Notes: generated by a model from the letters alone, not told the origin. Shown: positions 1 through 9,045, counted from the first letter of the stretch. The stretch is 64,000 nucleotides of DNA from Cryobacterium ruanii (GCF_004404055.1 NZ_SOHK01000021.1:31870-95869), one strand, 5' to 3'. Numbers and translations: made by a program.

Positions 1-1
1 C

Positions 2-3000
2 GATCTCACGGTCGAAGATTCATGGCTTGAACTGAGCTACACGGCCGCGGCCGGTCTGCCTGCGCCGTCGGGCTGGGTGCAGATCGTCGATTCCCGCTAC
101 GTGCCGGTGGGGCGTGGGTATCTGGTAGACGGCGCCCTGAAGATGAAGATTGCCGCCGTCAGTGGGCAGATCTACTACTACGCGCAGTATGAGGGCGATG
201 CGCTCTACCTGGCCCGACAGACGTACCTGCCTGACCTGGTTGTGGCCTCCTACATACCGGCCCTCGCGGTCACCCTGCCGACCGAACCGCGCATCGGCAC
301 GACACTCTCGGTGGGGGTAACGCTGGCCGACGTGCCGGTCGGCCTGGTAGAAAGCGTCACCGTGTACGACTCTGTCTACGGCGGCCGCTCGTCGCTCGGA
401 ACGATCGCGCTGAATGACGCGGGCACGGGATCGCTGGACTGGTCCACCCTGGTGGCTGGCGAGCATCCGATCGTCGTCGAGGTCACCTACACGACCGTGA
501 GCGGCCTAGCGCCGACCGTCTCCGACACCCTCACGGCCACCGTTCTGCCCGCCGAAGTACCCGACCTGCGGATCACCACTGACACGCCCACGGGCTCGTT
601 GCGCGCCGGAGCACCCGTGCACCTCGTCGTCACCGCGCACACCCTCGCCTCGGGAACGCCGGGATTGGCCGCGGGCACCGCAGCGGTCATAGTGGATGCC
701 GCCGGTCGCGGCCTCGGAACGGTCACGCTGGTCGCCGGTGCCAACGGATTGGTGGGCTCGCTCACGGTGTCAACCCTGCGCGGCGGACTCGCCCAGTTGC
801 ATGCCCGAGCGATCTACGGCCCGCTCGACCAGACTGTGAACGGTGCGGCATTCGACCTGACCCTGGCGGCTCCGACCACCTACCTCTCGGTCAGCGCCGC
901 GCCGGTCACGGCCGGTGGCCTGGCCACCGTGACCGTGACGGCTGCGGTTCCGTTCGGCCTGCCGGGCGAATCCACCCGAATCGTTGCCACGGTCACGGTC
1001 GACGACGTCGACTACCCGGTCAATCTGTGGCGGTCCAACGGCACGGATGCCTTCACCGGCGCCGTTGACGTGCCCACGGCCTCGGCCGGCTGGCTGGCCA
1101 TGACCGCGACGATGACCGGCGACGGGATCGACACCGGGCCGGCCACCGTCTCGACGACGTTCTATGTGGGCAAGCGGTCGACCTACGTCTACGTCATGCC
1201 GATTCACAACGCCATTGTCAGCGAATCGCTCACCGTGACTCCCGTAATGGGCAGCGTGACGAGCAGCGTCCTGAACGCTGGAACGGTCAGCGTGACGCTG
1301 TCGCCGTCCGGCGCAATCTGCGTTGCTGCACCCAATGCACCGTGCACCTTCCCGGCCTGGGCCGTGCGCGCGGGGGAGAACGTCGCCGTCGCGCAGTACT
1401 CCGGCGACGACCAGTACCTTCCCGCGGAATCATCCAACGTCAGCTTTGAGGCTGCCGCGCGTTACAGTATCTTGACGACCAGCTACGACCCGCTGCCTGC
1501 ACACTGGATTGAAGGTGAACCGGTCACGGTGAGCTGGGCCGTGACGACTTCGGGCGCCCCCGCCGCGGGCCTGGTGGAGGCGACGATCGGTGCCAACCGG
1601 TGCGCTGGTCCGGCACTGGCTGGAAGCTGCGTCATTGTCGTGCCGAATCGTGTCTGGGGCACGACGGATACCTATCAGCCCTATTCGACGGTGTTTGCGC
1701 CCTTCGACGATGCCCCCGCACAGCGACAAGACGGCAGGGTCATTACCCGGGCCTGCGTCACAGCGGTCGCCTCGCACGCCTCCCTCGACCTGAGCGAGGC
1801 GACGGCGTGCCAGCGCGGGTCGATGCAGGGCATTCTGACCGGCAGCATCGTGACGATCACAGCGGATGCCCCGGCCCCCAATTTCGTGCGCACCGGCTGG
1901 TGGTTCGAGGGTGCCCAATGGGCTCGCGGAAGCCACGGCGACGCCACGATCTCGGTGCGTCTGCAGGGCGTGATGCGAGCGTGGCCGCTGACTCAGTACT
2001 ACCCGCAATGTTTCACCCTGACCCTGAACCCGAATACCACCACGGCCTACGACCCGGGCCGCCTCGTGTCGTTCACTAAACCCAACTGTGCCAGCCCCGA
2101 CGGCGCCACCGAGACCGAACTCCGTGAGAAAGAAGCCGGTGCGCCGCGCTACGCCGCCGGCACGGTGGTGGAGCTCTACGCGATCCACAACACCGAAAAC
2201 CGGGGAGCAACCAGCTGGGAGCGACCGGCACTCGACCTGTTATCCTTCGACGGGGCGCAGCGGGAGGCAGCGAACCCGGCGTTCGCCCACGTCGTGATGG
2301 ACCAGGACCGCACCGTGACGGCAAAATTCAAGGTGCGCGACTGTATTTCCATCTCGATGGTGAGCGGCAAGGGCGGCACCGTCGTGGTGCAGTCGTCGAG
2401 TCGGCCCGACACTACCGCACACTTCACACCCTATTCCGGTGCCTGCACGGATGCGTCGGGAACGGCCGGGTACGTGCCCGGCACGCAGCTGACCCTCAAG
2501 GCCACCGCAGCTACCGGCACGTTTCTGGCCGCGTTCTCTGAGGCCGACAACAACTGCTCGTGGGAGGTATCCGGTGCCTGCAAATTCTTCGACCCCGCGT
2601 TCAAAATACGTGCCGTAGCGAGCAAGACAACACCTCCAGTGTCGTTGACACAGCAGGTCACGGTGGTGAAGCCCGCTCGATACGGGGCCATCTTCGCCGA
2701 GGTGCGCTGCGTGGCGATCACCAGTATTGCTTCGTCGCCCATCGGAACGTCATATTCCCTGGACACGCGCACTGGCACTCCCGTCAACGTCTCGAACCTG
2801 GATCACGACCGTGAAACCGGGTGCGGCGGAATCGCTTCGCGCTCGTCGCAAGAAGCAGTCGGTGCCTATTCCATTCACAGCACAACGGACTCCGTGCTCG
2901 CAACCGGAACGCTTACCTTCGGCACGACCTATACCCAGATCAGTTACGGCCGCAACGGTTCGTCTCATGTCACCTGGAGTACGAGCAATCGCGGCGCTGT

Positions 3001-4450
3001 TGCGACGGCCGGCGTCGACCGTTCCGGCACGGGCCCCACCATTGACCTCACCAAGGTCGTCGGCGCCCTGACCATCAACGCCAACTGGTATTCGGACAGC
3101 TGTCGGGTACCGGTCGCCCTGCCGCAGGGCGGCGGAGTCACCATCGTGTCGGACACGGCCGAGCCGTTTTGCATGCCGGGCCAGTGGAGTGAATGGCAAT
3201 CCGGGTATCTCGACGCACAATTCTCGTTGAACGCGCCGAATCTGATGCCGTTCTTCTCGGTCGAAACTCATGACGGGCAGGATTCTCGACTTCAGCCGGC
3301 ACCGGACGGCAGATCGTACATTCGCATGCAGCTGGACGTGCCCGACGTCCATACGCTTCGCTTTTACTCGCCGCGCCTGGAATACTGCGCGGAACTGGGA
3401 CTGTCTGCCAGCGTGCAGGACGACTCCGGCGCATCCAGCTGGATGCCGCTGGGGACCATGAATAAGATCGTCGCCGACGATGGCGGGTGCCCGCCCGGCT
3501 GGGCACGACCCGGGCGCACGGTCGGTATCGGGTTGACCAGCACGGGCAACTACACCTACTCACAGTTGAACGGTGGGGCGAGCACCGGAGCATCCGTCAC
3601 CCTGAATTCCCAGGGGGACATCACGCGCCGGGTGGGGCTGCCGCTTGCCCTGAAGCAGGTCTGTCACACGGTCTCGGTGGGCGAGAACGTGTCGTTGACG
3701 ACCGTAGCGAACTGTCCGGGTGGGGCGAGCAACCGGTATCTTCGGGGAACCGTCGTGCAGGTGCAATTTTCTCCAACGGAGAGCGGCGATTTTCTCAAGT
3801 GGACGAACGTCGCCCAGTCGAAGGGCACGACGGCATGGGTGATTGCTTCAGAGGACCGCTCGCCGAGTGTCGACATAGCGCGAATCAGCAATGAGGAAAT
3901 GGCGTTCAATGTGGTCAGCAATCTCGCCCAGCGAGGTCTGACCTACCTGGTGACTTTTGCCACGGGCGTGCTCATGGCGGAGCTGGTCGTCGTGCAGGGG
4001 ATCGCGCTCGCCCTCCAGGGAGTTTCCACCGGCCTGCACGCCCTGGGCGTGGAGGGCAAAGTGCTCGACGGCTTCGACGAGGGCGTCGCGATCATCACCA
4101 GTCAGATAGCCATGGTGAGCATGTTGTCGACCTGCATGCAGTCTTGGTCGAGCGGTGCGGGAATTGCTGAACTCCCCATCGACGATGAACTAGTGGCCGA
4201 TGGAGCAGATATGGCGACCGGTGCGATCACCGATCAAATCTCCGATCGATTAGAGAGCGCCCTCAAGAACAGTGGGCGCAGTGGAGCAGCATCGATGATG
4301 GGGGTGATCGGTCAGGGTCAGGATATGGCGAACATTTTCGGTTCCAACCTGAATATGCTGACACGCGGCGCAGCGGTCGGCTGGAACAGCATCGCCGACG
4401 ATGTTGGTGGCTGCATGGTCAAGGGTATGGAGACCGCGGGCTGGAGGTGA
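2..4450 (+). CDS. Large surface protein with Ig-like and InlB-type repeats (5' end outside window)
   Basis: The frame is already open at the left edge, so the gene starts upstream; the first in-frame GTG (position 77) is internal. About 1480 residues are visible. The N-terminal third has beta-rich Ig-like repeats with the usual Tyr-x-Gly-Asp signature (QYEGDALYLA near the start, QYSGDDQYLPAES further on). The middle contains segments ending in DQDRTVTAKF, typical of divergent InlB B-repeats, and several cysteines. Near the C-terminus (about 3940-4130) are two hydrophobic stretches, then a polar tail. It is probably a secreted or membrane-anchored adhesin or cell-wall protein. No LPxTG motif is visible. 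The next gene is convergent. Confidence 0.75.
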   Translation, partial: DLTVEDSWLELSYTAAAGLPAPSGWVQIVDSRYVPVGRGYLVDGALKMKIAAVSGQIYYYAQYEGDALYLARQTYLPDLVVASYIPALAVTLPTEPRIGTTLSVGVTLADVPVGLVESVTVYDSVYGGRSSLGTIALNDAGTGSLDWSTLVAGEHPIVVEVTYTTVSGLAPTVSDTLTATVLPAEVPDLRITTDTPTGSLRAGAPVHLVVTAHTLASGTPGLAAGTAAVIVDAAGRGLGTVTLVAGANGLVGSLTVSTLRGGLAQLHARAIYGPLDQTVNGAAFDLTLAAPTTYLSVSAAPVTAGGLATVTVTAAVPFGLPGESTRIVATVTVDDVDYPVNLWRSNGTDAFTGAVDVPTASAGWLAMTATMTGDGIDTGPATVSTTFYVGKRSTYVYVMPIHNAIVSESLTVTPVMGSVTSSVLNAGTVSVTLSPSGAICVAAPNAPCTFPAWAVRAGENVAVAQYSGDDQYLPAESSNVSFEAAARYSILTTSYDPLPAHWIEGEPVTVSWAVTTSGAPAAGLVEATIGANRCAGPALAGSCVIVVPNRVWGTTDTYQPYSTVFAPFDDAPAQRQDGRVITRACVTAVASHASLDLSEATACQRGSMQGILTGSIVTITADAPAPNFVRTGWWFEGAQWARGSHGDATISVRLQGVMRAWPLTQYYPQCFTLTLNPNTTTAYDPGRLVSFTKPNCASPDGATETELREKEAGAPRYAAGTVVELYAIHNTENRGATSWERPALDLLSFDGAQREAANPAFAHVVMDQDRTVTAKFKVRDCISISMVSGKGGTVVVQSSSRPDTTAHFTPYSGACTDASGTAGYVPGTQLTLKATAATGTFLAAFSEADNNCSWEVSGACKFFDPAFKIRAVASKTTPPVSLTQQVTVVKPARYGAIFAEVRCVAITSIASSPIGTSYSLDTRTGTPVNVSNLDHDRETGCGGIASRSSQEAVGAYSIHSTTDSVLATGTLTFGTTYTQISYGRNGSSHVTWSTSNRGAVATAGVDRSGTGPTIDLTKVVGALTINANWYSDSCRVPVALPQGGGVTIVSDTAEPFCMPGQWSEWQSGYLDAQFSLNAPNLMPFFSVETHDGQDSRLQPAPDGRSYIRMQLDVPDVHTLRFYSPRLEYCAELGLSASVQDDSGASSWMPLGTMNKIVADDGGCPPGWARPGRTVGIGLTSTGNYTYSQLNGGASTGASVTLNSQGDITRRVGLPLALKQVCHTVSVGENVSLTTVANCPGGASNRYLRGTVVQVQFSPTESGDFLKWTNVAQSKGTTAWVIASEDRSPSVDIARISNEEMAFNVVSNLAQRGLTYLVTFATGVLMAELVVVQGIALALQGVSTGLHALGVEGKVLDGFDEGVAIITSQIAMVSMLSTCMQSWSSGAGIAELPIDDELVADGADMATGAITDQISDRLESALKNSGRSGAASMMGVIGQGQDMANIFGSNLNMLTRGAAVGWNSIADDVGGCMVKGMETAGWR

Positions 4451-4492
4451 TTAAACCGGGCCAGGGCCGGGGGGACAGATCGTGGGAATGCG

Positions 4493-5551
4493 TCAGGGGC
4501 GCAGGTCGGCGTTCGCCTTGCGCATGCGACGGCCGTCGGCGACGGTCTGCATCTCCTTCAGGGCGGCCTTCTGGATCTTCTTGGTGCCGCGCGGCGGCAG
4601 CTGTATGTTCTGCTCGGCGGCGATTCCCGCCTGCAGCTGACGTCCGCGTTCGAGTTCGGCGTCGAACTCCGCCCCGAACAGCAGGGCGAGGTTGGTCAGC
4701 CACAGCCAGAGCAGAAAGATCACGATGCCGGCCAGCGAGCCGTACGTTTTGGCGTAGTCCGAAAACGTCGTGACATAGAAACCGAATCCTAGGGAAGCAA
4801 TGACGATTGCTATGAGGGCGACCAGCGCACCGAGACTCATCCAGCGAAACTTTGGCTGACGCACGTTCGGCGTGAAGTAATACAGCACCGCGATCAGCAG
4901 CACAACAGTCGCGGCGAGCAGCGGCCACTTGGCAATGGACCAGACCACCTGCACGGTCTCGCCGAGCCCGAGGGCCGCGCCGATGGCATCCGTTATGGGG
5001 CCGGAAATGGCCAGGATCAGCACTACCACGAGCAGCAGGGCGATGCCGATGACGGTCACGAGTAACTGGGTCGGCTTGAGCTTGAGAAAGGTGCGACCCT
5101 CGTCGATCTCGTAGATGCGGTTCATGGCGCGGCTGAAGGCTCCGACATAACCGGATGCCGACCAGATCGCCACTGCGATCCCCGCGACCAGGGCGAACCC
5201 GGCCGACGGCGAGGTGCTGAACTGTTCGATCGGACCGCGAATGACCTCCAGGGCGTCGCCAGGGGCGACCGAGGCGAGGATGGTCAGAAGGGTGTCGGCT
5301 GACTGCTTTCCCTGCCCGAATACTCCCAGAAGCGAGACCAGGGCGATGAGCGCCGGAAACAGCGACAGCACGGCGTAATAGGTGAGCGACGCCGCAATGT
5401 CGGTGCACTGGTCGGTTCCGAATTCGCTCAGGGTGCGCTTGAAGATGTATTTCCACGATGTTTTGGTGACCTCCGTCGGGGAGCCGGGCTTGCGGGCATC
5501 GTCGGGGGCCGGGGCATCGGCGAGTTCCTGGTTCTGCCCGTTGTCAACCAT
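4493..5551 (-). CDS. YihY/BrkB-family integral membrane protein
   Basis: 352 residues. The N-terminal part carries the family signature SLTYYAVLSLFPALIAL, followed by about five further membrane segments and a charged cytoplasmic C-terminus. The family was once called 'ribonuclease BN', but members are multi-spanning membrane proteins of unclear function. The frame extends upstream to 5650, but the ATG at 5551 is preceded by AGGAG at good distance, so I use it. Convergent with the large repeat protein and downstream of the CsbD-like gene, from which it is separated by a strong hairpin. Confidence 0.88.
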   Translation of the reverse strand: MVDNGQNQELADAPAPDDARKPGSPTEVTKTSWKYIFKRTLSEFGTDQCTDIAASLTYYAVLSLFPALIALVSLLGVFGQGKQSADTLLTILASVAPGDALEVIRGPIEQFSTSPSAGFALVAGIAVAIWSASGYVGAFSRAMNRIYEIDEGRTFLKLKPTQLLVTVIGIALLLVVVLILAISGPITDAIGAALGLGETVQVVWSIAKWPLLAATVVLLIAVLYYFTPNVRQPKFRWMSLGALVALIAIVIASLGFGFYVTTFSDYAKTYGSLAGIVIFLLWLWLTNLALLFGAEFDAELERGRQLQAGIAAEQNIQLPPRGTKKIQKAALKEMQTVADGRRMRKANADLRP

Positions 5552-5580
5552 GGGTCTCCTGCTTAGTTCGATAGAAGCCG

Positions 5581-5614
5581 GGGGTCGCGGTGCGGTAGGG
5601 CGACCGCGATCCCC
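5581..5614 (-). terminator. Strong GC hairpin between csbD-like and brkB-like genes
   Basis: Arm GGGGTCGCGGT (5581-5591) pairs with ACCGCGATCCCC (5603-5614) with a single bulged base and an 11-nt loop. On the minus strand it lies after the CsbD-like gene and before the BrkB-like gene. There is no clear U-tract, so termination is inferred from the stem only. Confidence 0.5.
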
Positions 5615-5670
5615 GGCGCTGAGAACGTACTGCGCTTTTGTTAATCTCATCGTGTGGCGAGCGCAGGATG

Positions 5671-5757
5671 CTATGACACCAACCCGAAGGCTGACTTCAC
5701 CTTGTCAGCGAGCGCGTTGACATCGCCGCCGAGTTCGCGCCGGGTGCACGCCACGCC
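5671..5757 (-). pseudogene. Possible CsbD-like C-terminal remnant
   Basis: Just downstream of the CsbD-like stop, in the same frame and after a second stop, the minus strand reads a 27-28 codon stretch ending GGDVNALADKVKSAFGLVS and TAG. The ADKVKSAF ending resembles CsbD-like C-termini. Only a weak GTG start (5754) is available and no ribosome site is seen. It may be the remnant of a second copy, an old C-terminal extension, or chance. Confidence 0.25.
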
Positions 5758-5784
5758 TCAGCGCCCGCCGCGCACCGGGTAGGA

Positions 5785-5958
5785 CTAGTTCCTGAAGACG
5801 TCCTTGACGTCTTCACCGACTTTCTTTGCGCTTGCGGAGGTCTGGTCGGCGCGGCCTTCGGCGACCTTGGAATTGTCATTGGTGACCTTGCCGACGGCCT
5901 CGGTGGCCTTACCCTTGAGGTCCTGCGCGGCGTTTTTGATCTTGTCCGATGCACTCAT
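5785..5958 (-). CDS. CsbD-family stress protein
   Basis: 57 residues, highly charged, beginning MSASDKIKNAAQDLKGKATE and containing EAVGKVTND, the hallmark of CsbD-like general-stress proteins, which are small, soluble and of unknown biochemical role. The ATG at 5958 has a purine-rich GAGAG upstream. The frame continues further upstream, but those residues do not match the family. It sits next to the Asp23 envelope-stress operon on the same strand, which fits a common stress regulon. Confidence 0.85.
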   Translation of the reverse strand: MSASDKIKNAAQDLKGKATEAVGKVTNDNSKVAEGRADQTSASAKKVGEDVKDVFRN

Positions 5959-6046
5959 TGTGTTCTCTCTTTCGTGAGGTGTTTCTGGGGCGGTGTTCGA
6001 CGCGGAAGCGCCGAACATGAATTGGGGAAGAGGCATCCACAGTTAT

Positions 6047-6652
6047 TCAACGGATGCGCGCGGTGCGGCTGGTGCGCACCCGGAAGCCTCCGCTGATCTG
6101 CAGCAGGGTGGGGATCGGTACACCGAGCAGCTCATCGAGGGCGGTAAGAGCCCGTTCGACGATGCGCACGACGTCGGTCGGGGAGGTGCCACGACGACAG
6201 GTCACCGAAACCTTGAGCACCGCCTCACGCGCGACTCGGTAAGTGGAGATGCGGGACGACAGAAACTCGGGGTGCTTGCCGAGCGCCTCCTGCAGCGCCT
6301 GCTCCGCGACGGCCGAATCGATGTGGGTGCTGCCCCAGTTTGTGGTGTGCTCACTGATCAGGTGGCGGGAATGGCCGCGGCCCTGCCGCAGAATGAAGCT
6401 GAGCAGCAGGCCGACGACGGCCAGTAACAGAGCGAGGACGACGACCCAGAGCCAGCTATTCTGCGTGTCTCTTAGCGGCGTGGCTTGGAGCCAACCGTCG
6501 GCCGTGGCGCCAGCCATGTCCGTAACAGAGCCCCAGGCGTCCTGCACTGTGACTTGCGTTAAGAGAAGGCCGAGCAGAGCGGCCACGGCCAGCAGCACTA
6601 GCCCGGTCACAAAAAGGACGCAGCGGTTAAGCGCGCGGTTGGTGTTGTTCAC
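6047..6652 (-). CDS. AmaP-like alkaline-shock membrane anchor protein
   Basis: 201 residues with a short N-terminus, one membrane helix at about residues 10-32, a second at about 67-88, and a soluble C-terminal domain. This layout matches the AmaP-type anchors that hold Asp23 at the membrane. The GTG start at 6652 overlaps the stop of the preceding gene (GTGA). It is the last gene of the operon running from 8340 down to 6047. Assignment is by topology and context rather than a sharp motif. Confidence 0.7.
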   Translation of the reverse strand: MNNTNRALNRCVLFVTGLVLLAVAALLGLLLTQVTVQDAWGSVTDMAGATADGWLQATPLRDTQNSWLWVVVLALLLAVVGLLLSFILRQGRGHSRHLISEHTTNWGSTHIDSAVAEQALQEALGKHPEFLSSRISTYRVAREAVLKVSVTCRRGTSPTDVVRIVERALTALDELLGVPIPTLLQISGGFRVRTSRTARIR

Positions 6653-7233
6653 GTGCCCACCCTTCCGCCGAGCGCCACGTCAACCCGGGACTGCAGGGGT
6701 GGCCGCAGGTTCAGCCCATCGATCTGCTCGCGCACGGCACCGAGCACGGTGTCGCGGTGCACGGGCAACCCTGATGTCGGCACGAGATGCACGGTGGCAA
6801 GACGGCGTGAGATGCTCACCCGGGTGTTGTCCGGGTCGACACCGCCCGCGTGCGCTGCGCGCCCGGCCAGAGCGGATGCGATGACCTCGTCATCGACGAC
6901 GGTCACCGTGCGCTCGGAATCAATCAGGTGTCGGGCGCGACGTCCCGGTGTCACGGCGACCGCTACGAGCATGAGGCCGACCAGGGCGCATCCGAGGGCG
7001 AGAACGGTGAGCAACGGAACAGGCGCGGTCGAAGCGGATGCGACGCCCTCGGCAAGGCCGCCGGGCGTCGCCAGCAGGGCAGGCTGGCTGATCAGATGCA
7101 GCACTATTTCGGTGCCGAGCCAGCCGCACAGCAGCATGATCAGAACGGCCACCGTGATCGCCGCGGCGGATCGCGGCGAATGCAGTTCCCGGCGGCTGAT
7201 GCGCCGGTAAATCGCCGACACCGAAGTGCTCAT
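6649..7233 (-). CDS. DUF6286-like membrane protein of the Asp23 operon
   Basis: 194 residues with two membrane helices (about residues 22-45 and 70-95) and a soluble C-terminal domain containing RVSISRRLATVHLVPTSG. ATG at 7233 overlaps the upstream stop (ATGA), which decides the start over a longer alternative at 7275. It resembles the second membrane component often found in actinobacterial Asp23 operons (DUF6286 type). Function unknown; probably an envelope-stress scaffold acting with its neighbours. Confidence 0.7.
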   Translation of the reverse strand: MSTSVSAIYRRISRRELHSPRSAAAITVAVLIMLLCGWLGTEIVLHLISQPALLATPGGLAEGVASASTAPVPLLTVLALGCALVGLMLVAVAVTPGRRARHLIDSERTVTVVDDEVIASALAGRAAHAGGVDPDNTRVSISRRLATVHLVPTSGLPVHRDTVLGAVREQIDGLNLRPPLQSRVDVALGGRVGT

Positions 7234-7673
7234 CGCACCCGCCGTTCGGGGGTGAGGTCCACGCCGGTAAGACACACGGTGACCCGACCGATGTCGGCAC
7301 CGGTCAGTTCACCGACGCGGCGACGGATCGCGGTCTGCGACGTGGCCGAGCGCGCGAGGATGGTTCCTCCGGTACGCTCGATCAGGGCCGCGTCGCGAGT
7401 GACGCGCTCCAATGACACGACACGGATCGGGGTGCTGATCCTCAGAGTGAGAACGCCGTGGTCGTCGCCGAGTTCTACGCTGACCTGGTTGGGCGTGACG
7501 CCGAGCGATTCGGCGGTGACCATGCCGACGATCTGACGCAGCGCCCGCGGCAGGATGCGAGTGCGCCCGCGAGAAATGCGCGCCGTCGCCGTCGGAGTCT
7601 CGTCTGCCGGTATTTTTGCCGTCTCTGCGTCTCCAGCGAGAAACCAGTTCGCGGAATCGGTCGTCACGTTCAC
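7230..7673 (-). CDS. Divergent Asp23/Gls24-like protein
   Basis: 147 residues. The central part (SRGRTRILPRALRQIVGMVTAESLGV, split here as ILPRALRQIVGMVTAES) followed by a strand-rich half resembles the Asp23 fold, in which residues near the start of the domain recognise an 'A-G-V' type segment. GTG start at 7673 overlaps the upstream stop as GTGA. It lies between the DUF2273-like and DUF6286-like genes, so it is translationally coupled on both sides. Similarity is weaker than for the first gene of the operon. Confidence 0.6.
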   Translation of the reverse strand: MNVTTDSANWFLAGDAETAKIPADETPTATARISRGRTRILPRALRQIVGMVTAESLGVTPNQVSVELGDDHGVLTLRISTPIRVVSLERVTRDAALIERTGGTILARSATSQTAIRRRVGELTGADIGRVTVCLTGVDLTPERRVR

Positions 7674-7864
7674 GACGAGGAGCGCTTTCCCTGAAAGGCT
7701 CCGATCAGGCCGCTCACGTCGAGACGGCCATCAACGACACGGCCCACCAGGGCACCGACCAGTACGGCCACGCCCACGAACAGGAATGCCCAGAAGCCCA
7801 GAATCACCCAGGTCAACGCTAAGACCGCTCCGACCAGCATTCCGGTGCGGGTCGCGGTGGTCAT
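7670..7864 (-). CDS. DUF2273-family small membrane protein
   Basis: 64 residues: two close hydrophobic segments forming a hairpin (GAVLALTWVILGFWAFLFV then a Gly-rich second helix), then the positively charged tail GAFQGKRSSS. This is the typical DUF2273 protein of Asp23 operons. Its start overlaps the stop of the upstream Asp23 gene by four bases. Confidence 0.85.
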   Translation of the reverse strand: MTTATRTGMLVGAVLALTWVILGFWAFLFVGVAVLVGALVGRVVDGRLDVSGLIGAFQGKRSSS

Positions 7865-8340
7865 CGAAGTGCGGCTTTGCTCGGCTCGGTCTCGGCGGCG
7901 TCATCGCTCGGCAGGTGGATGTCGACGATCGTCACGTTGACCTCGGTGACCTCGAGACCTACCAGGTCTTCAATTGCACGAATAATGTTGGAGCGGATAT
8001 CGCCGGCCACCTGCTGCAGCTGCACCGGGTACTCCGCGACGATGGTCACATCTACCGCAACCTGCGTTTCACCAACTTCCACCGAGATGCCCTGACTCAC
8101 ATCCGTGTTGTTCATGACTTCACGAATGGCTCCGAGCGCCCGGGCAGCGCCGCCACCGAGCGCGTGCACGCCGGAGACTTCCCGGGCGGCTATACCGGCC
8201 ACCTTGGCTACGACGCCGTCGTTGATGACAGTCTTGCCGCTCCCGGTAGCTGACTCACCGGCCAGCGGTGTGCTGATCGGTGCGCGGCTACGCGGGGACT
8301 TGCTCGAAGATGCGGTGGCGTTGGTGTCGATGAGGTTCAT
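7861..8340 (-). CDS. Asp23/Gls24-family envelope stress protein
   Basis: 159 residues. After a Ser/Thr/Pro-rich leader, residues 38-150 form the Asp23 domain: VINDGVVAKVAGIAAREVSGV, shown here as VVAKVAGIAAREVSGV, then EVGETQVAVDVTIVAEYPVQ. Asp23 proteins are abundant membrane-associated proteins that respond to alkaline or cell-wall stress. First gene of a five-gene operon with overlapping junctions; divergent from the ECF sigma gene at 8470, with 129 bp between. Confidence 0.9.
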   Translation of the reverse strand: MNLIDTNATASSSKSPRSRAPISTPLAGESATGSGKTVINDGVVAKVAGIAAREVSGVHALGGGAARALGAIREVMNNTDVSQGISVEVGETQVAVDVTIVAEYPVQLQQVAGDIRSNIIRAIEDLVGLEVTEVNVTIVDIHLPSDDAAETEPSKAALR

Positions 8341-8443
8341 GAAAGTAGCTCCTTCGATAGGGCCATATGGTCAATCCAGATTGGATTGTTACCTGTAGGA
8401 CGAAATCCGTGGCATATTCGTCACGCGAAGATGAGAAATATTC

Positions 8444-8457
8444 TGCAACCGTTTGCA
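8444..8457. promoter_or_regulatory. LacI-type operator-like palindrome in the sigma-factor leader
   Basis: TGCAACCGTTTGCA is a 14-bp inverted repeat with a central CG and 12 of 14 positions symmetric. This is the shape of LacI/GalR-family operators. It lies immediately upstream of the GAGGAG ribosome site of the ECF sigma gene, in the spacer shared with the divergent Asp23 operon. No LacI-family gene is in the window, so the binding protein is unknown. Confidence 0.4.
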
Positions 8458-8469
8458 TGAGGAGAAGAT

Positions 8470-9045
8470 GTGCCGGGCACAGTGCGTGAGCAGGTCGCGT
8501 CGCAGCTCGATGCGGCCGCCGACCGAGTACTCGCCGAGCGCGCCGCCGATGGCGACCTGCGTGCCTTCGAAGTGCTCGTACGGCGCTACGGACCGCTCAT
8601 GCGGGTTTACGCGACCAGGGTTCTCGGCTCTAACGACGAGACCGACGACGTCGTGCAAGAGTCATTCATCACGGCGTGGCAGCAAATGGGCACCCTCGAC
8701 GATGGCAGCGCTGTCAAGAGTTGGCTTATGCGCATCGTCAGTCGTAAGAGTATCGATCGGCTGCGCGCTCGGCGTGCCCACGCCAACATCGACGACACGG
8801 ATGCCCCGGCGCGAGAGAGTGACGCCCCCCACGTCGTCGCTGAGGTTGAGTCCCAGACCGAGGCCCTCGCCCGGGTACTCGCTGCTCTTCCCGAGGACCA
8901 ACGACGCTGCTGGACTCTGCGCGAACTAGCCGAGTACAGCTACGGTGACATTGCAACCGAGTTGCACCTCCCGTTATCAACCGTGCGCGGCTTGCTGGCA
9001 CGGGCCCGCAAGACCCTACTCCGAGAGATGGAGGACTGGCGTTGA
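8470..9045 (+). CDS. ECF RNA polymerase sigma factor
   Basis: 191 residues. Region 2 includes FEVLVRRYGPLMRVYATRVLG and DETDDVVQESFITAWQQM; region 4 includes LPEDQRRCWTLRELAEYSYGD and LPLSTVRGLLARARKTLL (each shown as a short piece). The GTG at 8470 follows GAGGAG. Its stop overlaps the TTG start of the next Asp23-like gene, so the two are coupled. It is divergent from the first Asp23 operon and likely controls it and itself; that is inference from layout. Confidence 0.92.
   Translation: MPGTVREQVASQLDAAADRVLAERAADGDLRAFEVLVRRYGPLMRVYATRVLGSNDETDDVVQESFITAWQQMGTLDDGSAVKSWLMRIVSRKSIDRLRARRAHANIDDTDAPARESDAPHVVAEVESQTEALARVLAALPEDQRRCWTLRELAEYSYGDIATELHLPLSTVRGLLARARKTLLREMEDWR

Noticed and set aside
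5552..5650. N-terminal extension of the BrkB-like protein
   Set aside because: The extra residues are Pro/Arg-rich, lack similarity and overlap the terminator-like hairpin; ATG 5551 has a proper ribosome site.
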